Positions 44,313 through 52,889 of a stretch of 52,889 nucleotides of DNA are shown piece by piece. The stretch is taken from positions 1 to 52,889 of the forward strand of contig JANQBS010000262.1 in NCBI GenBank assembly GCA_033085395.1, read 5' to 3'. The DNA is from Xanthoparmelia taractica (lineage: Eukaryota > Ascomycota > Lecanoromycetes > Lecanorales > Parmeliaceae). The translations under genes were made by a program, and so were the position numbers. Numbering within the stretch: the first letter of the stretch is position 1; each line of letters opens with the position of its first letter. A model generated the notes under the pieces. The model was not told the origin of the DNA. It saw only the letters and a program-made list of their open reading frames with translations, and did not search any database.

Positions 44313-46229
44313 CTAGGTGCATTCGAGAAGTTCCTTGATCTGTTCCGCTGCCTCATCGATTTTATTCGCTAGCTCCTCAACTCTGCCTTCGGGCGCCTGC
44401 AGCATGAATTTGCATCTGTGAGAATAAAACGTCAGCCATTATCTGGAGGTCAGAACATGGCTGCTAAGATGCCACCAAGTACCTTCAGGAGAAAGAAAGA
44501 GGTTTACTCACCCATACTCATCAATCCTCATAGTGAACCAATACAATATCCGGGTCGGGTATGGCAAAAGAGCCTTCCTGGATATCCCCGAGCCATTCCG
44601 CACAGTCCGTCATGAGCTTTGCTGGTTGTGTACGCGCATATGTGGGATCGGTGAAAGGGAAGGCATGGTCTCGCCCTGATCTGGTCTAACCACTTCTTGC
44701 AATGCGTACAAGTGGTGGGTCAGTCCATAACCGCGATACACGCTAGCTAGATGGCTCGCGTGCTGCTTCGCTGCCAAGTTGAAAAGACTGCGCTTCTCGC
44801 TCACCTCGGTTTTTTTCCGTATCTGAGTCGTAGACATACTCTGTGGCGAAGGGGTCACTGATTTTGGGCGATCCTGGATGGCTGCCTGCACGAAAGTCGG
44901 CTACGTGACGGTAACACTTCCTGGTACATCCCCGCGCGACCGTTACGGAATACACCCATTTGCACCGATTCCCAGGATGGAGGCTGAAAGCCAAAGTACT
45001 TCAATGCAGCGAGCTGAATGATCAGCTGGTACTCGGACTTGGGTGCGCATTTGTGAGAGCGAAATTTTTTCGACCCCAAAAACGCTCTGACGATGATGGA
45101 GTAGCTCGACTCGATGGGAGTGTGAAACAAAATGCTGTAGAGTCCTCGACACGTGTCTATCAATCAACTCATTTGTGGCAAAACTTCACAGAGGCGAGAT
45201 ACTAGACTTCGCCTCTGGGATTGGGACATTGGCTAACCGAGGGTTCTCTGGTCTGTATCCGGAGATGGCGCGTCGAACTCGCTGACTGAGTTGCAAGAGT
45301 GTCCCACCGTCAAGGGCGACGTGAGCGCGATGTAGGCTGAAGCTCCGTACTGGCATACCACAAATTGGATACTTTTGTCGCTCCATTGGCTCCCAGGATG
45401 GCCATAGAGATATATGCTGTTGCTCTCTGTTGCGTTTGACGGGAAGCCTTCGTTCAAACAAAGTATGAAAGCAGCTCTGTTTATGATCTACAAGAGCCTT
45501 CGATTTTTCTGGTAAACATCCTGGACAATCTCTCGAATCTGTGCGTCTCCATCAGCGTCTTGTTGATTACTTTGACTGATCGAGCAAACCTCAGCCCAAG
45601 TGTCCCTATCCGCCGCTGTCAGCGCCGCAACCGATGAGGCAGGGTAGATCGGTTCGTTGCATATGCTTCGAAATAATGCGATCAGAGAGGCAAGAGACAA
45701 ACCCCCGGATCTATCATGGTGGAAAAATTGAAAGCAAAGACCACTCTTCATAACCACCATGTAGTCTTCTTGTGCAGGAGACTTCTGCAGCTCATCGGTT
45801 CCTCTCCTTGGCTCCCGAGCCGTGTTGAAAAGATAATTCAAGGTCCTCATGCACAGCGGCTTATCATGAAGATAGTCTGGCACTATTAGACCATTGTGTA
45901 ATTCGCTTTGAAGGTGAATGCAGCCTTGGAAACGATGGCAGCTCTCTCCGCTTGTGAATGCTTTATTGGCCCATCAAAGCGACCACGTTAAAAATGCTGG
46001 AATGGATTGATGTGCGCACGAATTTCCAAGTGAGCATGCGCGCTCTATAGGTCCCACAGCCAGCTATCACAAACCGAGCCTTGTATCCTAATCTCCAGAC
46101 GTTTTTGGAGCTTGAATCCAGACCATCAGGATCCATAAGATCATGAATTGATTTCTCGACCTGCTCGACTTTGGTACTTGAGCAAAGCACTTCTACTGCA
46201 TTCTTGTAGCTGAATTTAAATAGGAACAA
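44313..46229 (-). pseudogene. Decayed choline/carnitine O-acyltransferase-type gene
   Basis: Family blocks occur in the right order. Near 46190: EVLCSSTKVEQVEKSIHDLM. At 45900-45750: NGLIVPDYLHDKPLCMRTLN, then YLFNTAREPRRGTDELQK. At 45440-45340: YLYGHPGSQWSDKSIQFVV then GASAYIA. At 45335: HVALDGGTLLQL, which holds the catalytic His. At 45100-44925: HKCAPKSEYQLIIQLAALKY then ESVQMGVFRNGRAG. At 44800: HASHLASVYRGYGLTHHLYA. The last exon ends LANKIDEAAEQIKELLECT. Damage: an in-frame TAG at 45488-45490, a frameshift beside the catalytic His near 45333, and a frameshift plus TAG near 44905-44925. Intact relatives are peroxisomal/mitochondrial enzymes or offloading domains of some fungal polyketide synthases. 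No polyketide synthase is visible here. N-terminal limit uncertain. Confidence 0.72.
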
Positions 46230-46397
46230 TAAAATTCCTAGACTAGAAATACAAAATCCCTAAGAGGCGACGGCGATAGCCGAGAAAGAAGGACTAGAAT
46301 AACTGAGACCAAGTGTGACTACAACAATCAACTGAGTGAAGCAAATATGAATTGACCTCCTCTTTATTTGGCGCCATGAGCTATTCCGCAGGAATGC

Positions 46398-47685
46398 TCA
46401 AGGAGCATGATAATACTCAGTAGCTGTCTCTAGGTACCAATTCCGCTCCTTATGATAAGATGAAACAGGTCGCGTTGGAGTTATTTCCACCTGTTCGCAT
46501 CCACCCTTGGCGTCCACTCCCTGAAATCTACTGGCAATCCAATCCAGCCAGAGCTTCTGAGATGCAAGGAGTGTAGGCGTGTGCGTCACCGGCGGGAGGG
46601 TCGCATAGGTGATCTGACTGGATGGGTAAAGTCTGGCGGTCTCTGCCACGGCTTTTGATACAACTGTAACGCTCAAACGGGGGTCACTCTCGCCATGAAT
46701 CACGAAAAGGTAGCCGCCGATAGCTTTGCCGCTATTGTGAACGCGAGCTTGGAACTTCTGGATGTGCTCATTTTCCTTCCAATTTGGGTTGAGTAAGTTG
46801 GCTCCAGCTTGTACAGCTCCTAAATAGAGAGCCGAAGCAACAGCCAAGCCGGCGCCCAACTTTTTCACAGTGTCCAGATACTGTAGGCCTGGCTGTGATA
46901 ACACAGTAGCGATGTCGAAGCCAGGGTCTGTAGCTGCGACAGCTGGACATGTCCCAACACCCAGAAGCGGTGCAAATAGATTCGCCCGGTTCATCGAGGA
47001 TCTTCGTAGCGGGCGACACTGCAACTGCGCCTAAGTAGCCACTAACGGGCTTCTGGGCCTGTCTTTGAGCACAAGCCCATGCTGCTCCACCTCCTTGGGA
47101 ATGGCCAATGACAACAAAGCTCTTCGAAAGTTCTTCAAAGGCCTGCTGAGCTGCGTTCACCCCATGGAAAATATCATTTGCATGGCTTGGGAAGGATAGG
47201 TATTCGTGGATAATGGGTACACCCGAATGATTCTTGCTTACTCCCAGACCAGCGTAATCTGTGGCGACGACAACATATCCGTGGAGGACGAGTTGATATG
47301 GAGAAAGGAAATGCTGCCATGTGTTTTTATGATGAGAAGGAGCACAATCTGGCGAGACTCCACTGGTCTCATGCGCCCATGCAACGACAGGGTGTCCATC
47401 TGGAAAGGAAGAAGCTGTATAAGGCCAGATGATGAGTGCGGACACAGGGACTGGCTGGCCATTGAGATTTTCTGATTGGTACATAAAACGCGACAAAGCG
47501 GTCCCAGGTGGAAGCAGATACTCTGATGTGTCGATATGCTTCTCAACTTTGAGCAAGGTCCTAGGGGCTGCGGATCCTGCCTCATCTAGGCACTCGTAGA
47601 AAGAATCATTTTTACAGGACCCGTTCACAAAGTTTGCCTGCTCGAAGGCCAGTCCATCCTGAATTTGTTTAGGAAGAGTATCCAT
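46398..47685 (-). pseudogene. Fungal secretory lipase (LIP family) with one frameshift
   Basis: LIP-family (PF03583) triacylglycerol lipase. The first frame runs from ATG 47685 through SRFMYQSENLNGQPVPVSAL, VVAWAHETSGVSPDCAPS, VVATDYAGLG, and the nucleophile elbow FVVIGHSQGGGAAWA to SPATKILDEPGESI. Near 46975 the homology moves to a second frame by one base: FAPLLGVGTCPAVAATDPGF. It runs on to FVIHGESDPRLSV (Asp), PVTHTPTLLASQKLW (His) and the stop at 46398. All triad residues are thus encoded but split by a single extra base. No intron borders fit. The total, about 429 residues, is close to family size, but the usual signal peptide is not seen at this start. It could be a recent inactivation or a sequencing error. 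Confidence 0.8.
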
Positions 47686-48545
47686 GATGAAGGTAGACGT
47701 ATGAGGAGAGAAATTTTTGATACGATTCTTTGACAATTGATGTTATCAGGATATTTCAATTGGAGGTAGGAGAAGAAGCTGAGAGTATGGCTAGGCAGCA
47801 GCCTAAAGGCTAGGATCGAGACATATTATTTTCAAGCCAGCACACAGGGAAACTGCGGAGACATGGGACCCATAGCAATCGACAATTTGACGGCCAGAAG
47901 TGTGGTGGGATACGCCCAGTGAAACATTGGAAATAAGGCACCTGCTTTACTTCCCGCACCCATGGCATTAGTGCGTCTTACAGGTCACCGTAATATCTCG
48001 GCAATTCATGAACATCTTTTTCACCTGCAGTACAAGTACAGACAATGTATGTTGCATCTCTAGGCAGAGCTGCCTTGCGCATATCCCGAACTCGCAGGCT
48101 GACATGCATATTCATGGTAGGGGAGAGTGGGGTAACTCTACGCATTATTTTGCTGCTGTACCTAGCGCATTCCTCCGTCTTACATAACACATATTCCCAC
48201 TAATTCTGCATATAAGCTGCATTGCGCCATTAACCCACAGATACCCCCAGCATGCCCTGTGTTTCGGGGCTTCTAATTCCCTTCCTCCCGCATATCTTAA
48301 AACGGCATACCATGGTTCTCGTTCATTACGGAACAGTACAGCTGTTACAAAAGTTAGTAGGTTTCGACACCTTTCATACCCAAGGATGGAATTCTCCTGG
48401 TCCGGACTCTCAGAATTGCCGCCCTATCCTTAGTGTAGGAGTACTCAGTCCTGAGTAGCATCCGCGACGATAGCGGAACCCTCTATGAAACTGCAATATC
48501 ACGTAGATACAACTCGGATTGCTTCAAAGGCCTAGGTAGTAATAT

Positions 48546-48725
48546 TTGGATCATTCAAATGATCAATCAACATAGCTATGGTCTAGCAACATAGCTATGT
48601 GCCAGCAACACTAGTAACATGACTACACATCCTTCTTGTTCAACAATATGATCATTCCAATGGTCCAGCAACATAGCTACATGCCAGCAACATGGCTATG
48701 TACCAGCAATATGGTCCAATTACAA
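48546..48725. repeat. Degenerate tandem repeat around CAACATAGCTATG
   Basis: A unit of about 19 bases, CAACATAGCTATGTGCCAG and variants, occurs at least five times with a self-complementary ATAGCTAT core. The segment also shows a larger duplication: GATCATTCAAATGATC followed by units, then ATGATCATTCCAATGGTC followed by units, about 100 bases apart. Confidence 0.75.
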
Positions 48726-49005
48726 CATATTTTGATTATTCTTATCTTATTCGCCACAAAGGGATGGGATATCCCACGATATCCTATTGATTAGTCACGA
48801 ACCCATATCTCAAAGATATGGTATCTATCCTCGATCCCATACCATATCCCAGACCCAGACCATTCCAGTTGATGTATGTACTAGTATATACCATATCTTT
48901 CCGGTCACTATGTACGCCTATCATTTCACTATATAAAATAACTGTATAAAAGATCTCGTATAATGATTTAGAGAGTACTATTAGTACTAGCGCTAATTAG
49001 ATCGA

Positions 49006-49039
49006 AAATATTAATACTATTATAGTATTATTAATATTT
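49006..49039. repeat. AT-only imperfect palindrome
   Basis: The 34 bases from AAATATTAATACTAT to the mirrored ATAGTATTATTAATATTT can fold on themselves with one or two mismatches. It could be the inner part of an inverted-repeat element (MITE) or a chance AT palindrome. Confidence 0.6.
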
Positions 49040-49072
49040 CCTTAGAGTGCCTAGTAATATAAAGATTACGGA

Positions 49073-50054
49073 AATTGGGTTCGTCGGAGCCGGACTCTTA
49101 ACCCAACTTGAACAGGACTAAACTAGGCTGTACCATCCACCGGGACGAAACGGTACATAAATACGACGACCCCATCCCAGAAGACGATCCTCCGTATCGC
49201 GGCATGAGGAACCCGCTCGCCGTTAGCGCCGTCATGCGCAAAGTCGGCCATACATTCTATACCGACGCAAAGAAGGCCATATAATCGACGGCGGTCACAG
49301 CACCGCTATCGATACCATCACCGGGACCGCAAAAGCGATCAAGGAGTGGCTTGGAAGGTAGATGGTCGCCATCTGGGTCGATGCTCATGGGGAAATCAAC
49401 ACGCCTGAAACGTCAACCAATAGTAATATACACGGCATGCCCGTTGCGTGGCACACACGCTTGGCGACGGAGAACCGGGGGGATGTTCTCGGGTGGTTGG
49501 CCGAGGAGAGATCAGAGCCGGTGAAGCTGAGTAAGGTGATGTATATCGCGCGCCGGGGTCTAGATCCGCCAATAAAGGAGATACTGAGGAAAGAGGGAAT
49601 AGGGCGTTTACAATGCATGATATTGATCTTTAGGTTTCCCTTTAGAGCAGAAGATGCTGGAGTAGGCCCTGGGGACAGGGAGGGAAGGAGAATTCTCTGT
49701 ACGCGCGGTTGCTTTGCGGGAGTAGGTTAAAGTGCTGAAGTTCAACGTAGGTACGGAATCGGTCGTATCGTTGAGATGGCCCTGGCGCATGTCGGCATGG
49801 AAGCCCTTTATCTATCTCTCCCTGGATGTCGACGCTTTGGATCCGTTGTTCGCACCCTTGACTGGAACGCTCGTCTGGCGCGGGCTTACGCTGCGCGAAG
49901 GGAACTTCAACTACGGACCGAGACACGAAACTGGAAGTTCAGTTGGGATGAGTTTTTTGAGATTAATCCGAAGTTGGAAGGGCACGGGACTGTGGATACG
50001 GTTATGATGGGAATTAGTTTGGTTAGATTTGTGCTGGAGGGTTCATTGTTGTGA
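49073..50054 (+). pseudogene. Arginase relic
   Basis: Arginase (ureohydrolase) hydrolyses arginine to ornithine and urea. The relic reads GAGLLTQLEQD, shifts frame to RDETVHKYDDPIPEDDPPYR and NPLAVSAVMRKVGH, and loses the sequence before the first metal site (only DGGHS remains where GGDHS is expected). It goes on with TITGTAKAIKEWLGR, an in-frame TAG at about 49360, then VAIWVDAHGEINTPETS and NIHGMPVAW. DAHGE replaces the usual DAHAD. A later frame gives RIVEMALAHVGMEALYLSL, another LSLDVDALDPLFAPLTGT and GLTLREGNF, and a C-terminal FFEINPKLEGHGTVDT. At least three frameshifts and two stops make this non-functional. The 5' part is missing at the AT-rich boundary. Confidence 0.8.
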
Positions 50055-50247
50055 TGTGGATTGCGATTCAAATTCGGGAAGCTACCTTGGTCTATTGTCA
50101 TTGAGAGGGATAGTACTTCGAAATATGAGCGGCTGGTAGCGGAGGTTGTTGTTTCTCGCGTAATCTCTAAATTGCATTTCCGCTCGCTGTGTTCTCACGG
50201 AGCTTCAAGTTCTTTGGAACAATCTTCACCCCCCAACTCATGCCTCT

Positions 50248-51027
50248 CTATAAGAGACGGCATTTGCGGTCTCGCCAACGTGTCAATTTCATTCCTGACC
50301 TCATTCCCCATGCAGACATCTCCTTTATGTCGTCCCCCCCATCCATCTCATATCTCACTTCTACCGCTTCCAATTCAAGTCTGCGGTTCCCTTTAACCTC
50401 TAGTTCTGCCTTCTGCTGAAGGTAGGGCTGGTTCTCTTCCGACAGGTCCGCCAACCCGTTATCGGACTGACTTTGTTTCCGCCGACGCCGTAGGTAGATC
50501 ATGCCGAGCACGAACGCTATGATTGTAATGACTGGTACTACCACGCCTGTAGCAGTATTTTCCCTTGTCGTGAAACCTGGTGAGATGTTTTCCGCGGCTG
50601 GAGAGGGTGACGTCGTATAAGTCAAGGGGATTGCTGTATTCGTTGGCAATGGGTTAGATGTCGCATTTATACCCTGCACCAGATCTGTCGCAAATTCAAG
50701 CTGTATTGCGTTCCCGTTGCAGCTCGAAAAGTGAAGGTATGAACTGAACAGAGATGTCACACTCGATCCGAAAGCAGTGGGATCAGCAGCAGCTGGTTTG
50801 GTGATAGACAATTCTGGTACTAAAGCAACGGAAGGGCCTGCAGTCGTAACGCAGAGCCCATTTGATCTGGATAATGTAGATATTGAGTAGGCTGTGAAGA
50901 AATGCTCGACGGTTCCAAAATTTGTCTCGCATTTGTTCCCGTAACACTGATAGTCTATCTTGGTCTCATAGAGGATCGAAAGAGTGCCATGACTTACGTT
51001 GTTGGAAAGGGCCCTAGGGCCATTGCC
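50248..51027 (-). CDS. Single-pass membrane protein, 5' end unresolved
   Basis: The minus frame is open without a stop for 260 codons. A Cys-bearing luminal part (YETKIDYQCYGNKCETNFG, then TVEHFFTAYSISTLSRSNG) leads through a Ser/Thr/Pro stalk. A TM follows (ATGVVVPVITIIAFVLGMIY) and then a cytosolic RRRRKQ stop-transfer signal. The tail PYLQQKAELEVKGNRRLELE..EVRYEMDGG is a sequence type I know from many fungal stress-sensor-like or LPXTG-like membrane proteins of unknown function. There is no ATG at the start of this frame, so at least one upstream exon (with the signal peptide) is missing; TGA at 51030-51028 bounds the frame. A decayed gene is possible. Confidence 0.6.
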   Translation of the reverse strand, partial: GNGPRALSNNVSHGTLSILYETKIDYQCYGNKCETNFGTVEHFFTAYSISTLSRSNGLCVTTAGPSVALVPELSITKPAAADPTAFGSSVTSLFSSYLHFSSCNGNAIQLEFATDLVQGINATSNPLPTNTAIPLTYTTSPSPAAENISPGFTTRENTATGVVVPVITIIAFVLGMIYLRRRRKQSQSDNGLADLSEENQPYLQQKAELEVKGNRRLELEAVEVRYEMDGGDDIKEMSAWGMRSGMKLTRWRDRKCRLL

Positions 51028-52889
51028 TCAAATCCTGTGGTTGCTGCGTTGAGGATACATGCTCCACAGACTACAATGCTCAAAGGTCAGTCGCTAGGAA
51101 TATGTTGGACTTCGGCAGGGTTTGGCTGGACCTGAAGTTTTTTCTGGCTCAAGAAAGCTCGGCCCGAGTGAGGCGCTTGGTTCAATAATCATAGTGACAA
51201 CATTAAAGACACTGTGAGCAGCAAAAGGTGTAGTAAGGAAAGTGGAAATCGGTGGTACCTAGGGAGGCAGAAATGGTGCAGATGATGCAGACCGCAGCAG
51301 AATCCTTCCAAACACACGCTAAGGCCGTCCGCCAACCAGACTTCGAATAGATGATAGCCTCGTCCTCAACGTGGGGTCGAAATCCCATAGGAAAGGTTTT
51401 TTATGGGCTTCTTTGGCGCGCTAAGATGTGAGGGCTGCCCTGAAAATTGCAATGGAGAGATATAACGACAGGCTTTCATGGAAATTACATATCCTACGGG
51501 GCCGTGGTTAGAGACCAGGGAACTCATGCATCAACACTAGCTGGTCGCCCAGGTTTGGGTTTCGCCTTGGTTGAACGTAGCATCTTGGTCGAGGATTAAT
51601 CCATGACGATGGTTATTGCAGCGCTTCTGAGTGGAAAACGTCTTTCCGAGAACCGCGCCTCAACATTTGGGATTGAACCATTGTTCCGGTCAAGTAAGAT
51701 ATCGAAAAAGGTGCTTTCAGAAGAATCCGAGTATAGATCTGAGATAACTCAACATCAAGGTTCATCAGTGCTGGAGAATCCTACGAACTTTGACTTACGA
51801 GTCAAACTTCCTTAATCCTTAAGGGAGACACCTCAGAATGGAACATGTACAACTATGTTCGCCGTCTCAGTCCTGCGAGATTTGGAGCCTCCATCCGATG
51901 AGGTCCTCTCAGCTTCTCCTCTACTTCTTCAGAACGTTTCATGAAGTTGCCCAGATTTCACGAAACCTGTGTCCTTCATGCTAGTGAAACGATGGCTGAC
52001 GAGCAGATTGCAACATGCCAATTCCGACCAAAGAAAGCAGCGCGCGAAAACGTCAGGAGATGCCAGACGGCTCAGTGCACCAGCTTTGCTTGGAGAAGGC
52101 TACGGAGAGTCTGGCAGTCGCCAAGGAGCAACCCGAGAAGCTCATGGACCTGGAATTGATCCGTCATGATCTCCGTAGCGTCTGCCAGAATGCTTGATTA
52201 TCAGGTCTCATGGTCGTTGAGGAGTACAACAGCGTTTATCATATGGTCAGCGTGGTCAGCGTGATCGAAAAGGAGATATCGATGCCCTTGTGTTCCGCGC
52301 AGGAGAAGGCAAGTCCGGCATCGATTACCACCTAGCCGTATGACCGGAGCGCCGAAGAAGGGATCATACTAGCTTCTCCACGAGATCGTAAGTAGCCGTG
52401 GTCAGTCTATCCGGGAGACCTGGGGTACGTAGATGTGAGCGGCAAAGGTAATTCCTCAGCGCTGATCCGGTGTATGTACACATGAGAAGGCGGACCGGAT
52501 GGCGCAAAGTGGAAAATCGAAGCGGGCGGTGCAGCCACAACCCTCAGCGACGGAGAAAGGCGAATGGAGAGAAATGTCGACAAAATTGCAAAGCACCTAT
52601 CGCTTATTTGCGTCAGGCTCACCTTGAAGCTAACTACTATAGAGATTTCATACGCATAGCCTTCGTATAACAATACAGTCTCAAACATAAACGGGGACGG
52701 GACGTAACCTCTTGTGTCACTCTCACCCACCCTCTGTCTCCGGGCGGCCTAGCTCAGGTTCAGTCCAATGTCTAGAGGTGTCACTGGCCCGCTCTCGGCT
52801 GCAGTCGTTACTTGTGATGGAATTTGATGACGGCTTGATTGTTATTCTATGGAGTTGAGTGCTACTTATGGTCCATGCCAAGCCATAAT
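51028..52889. other. Window end, no supported gene
   Basis: Upstream exon(s) of the preceding membrane protein may lie in 51028-51400 (the minus frame 51388-51203 has one hydrophobic stretch) but I could not join them. Plus frames at 51941-52197 and the minus frame 52730-52407 carry no motif I recognise. Confidence 0.4.

Larger units (their letters stand above)
47686..49072. other. Repeat-bearing, increasingly AT-rich intergenic DNA
   Basis: No gene. Bases 48540-48730 carry degenerate repeats (separate entry). From about 48720 to 49070 the DNA becomes AT-rich, ending in the palindrome at 49006-49039, then switches sharply to GC-balanced sequence at the arginase relic. Such a step in composition is typical of a mutated transposon or repeat block beside gene remains. 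Confidence 0.5.

Noticed and set aside
44313..46229. Reading the acyltransferase block as an intact many-exon gene
   Set aside because: In-frame stops and frame changes fall inside conserved blocks where no intron of at least about 45 bases with GT/AG borders can fit.
48546..48725. Spaced repeats considered as a CRISPR-like array
   Set aside because: Units are degenerate and nearly contiguous, with no constant-length unique spacers, and the genome is eukaryotic.
52741..52775. TAGCTCAGGTTCAGTCC, mixing tRNA A-box-like and B-box-like words
   Set aside because: The two boxes are adjacent with no room for an anticodon arm, and no stems form.

Overview
The window is nuclear DNA of a filamentous ascomycete (Pezizomycotina). 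Genes lie on both strands with no operons, coding sequences are cut by short introns with GTAAGT/GTATGT donors and CAG/TAG acceptors, and the gene set is fungal (Pth11/SAT4-type receptor, Kelch membrane protein, Csn12, Sec61 beta, eL20, fungal LIP lipase). All exon joins were read by eye from reading frames and splice consensus; none was confirmed by RNA or by search. The first ~100 bases are an almost pure C run, which looks like a contig edge or assembly artefact.

Left part (1-28.8 kb) is mostly housekeeping or conserved genes. In order: a small heat-shock protein with an excellent heat-shock element; a repeat-rich disordered protein; a decayed lipase-like/ankyrin (NLR-like) gene split by a solo LTR; a seven-TM SAT4/Pth11-type protein; acireductone dioxygenase (methionine salvage); a (CTTAC)n satellite; Sec61 beta; ribosomal protein eL20, divergent from a Csn12-type PCI protein; a BTB protein; an SRA-YDG protein with an exon-level duplication; an ABHD-type hydrolase; and the mitochondrial lysyl-tRNA synthetase.

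Right part (29-51 kb) is accessory in character. Its core is a HAD-terpene cyclase fusion of the drimane-synthase kind (class II DxDTT motif at 30701-30718), divergently paired with an intact cytochrome P450. Around them are a decayed second P450, a Kelch membrane protein, an intact FSP1/AIFM2-like flavin oxidoreductase, a decayed carnitine-acyltransferase-type gene, a fungal secretory lipase with one frameshift and an arginase relic beside AT-rich DNA. This looks like a small terpene biosynthetic locus, at least partly degraded. Cyclisation followed by P450 oxidation is the natural reading, and the broken acyltransferase would fit a lost tailoring step; membership of the outer genes is inference.

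Mobile DNA: two 125-bp solo LTRs with TG...CA ends and perfect 5-bp target-site duplications, about 90% alike, at 6713-6837 (inside the ankyrin relic) and 39319-39443 (upstream of the Kelch gene). No CRISPR, rRNA or convincing tRNA was seen.
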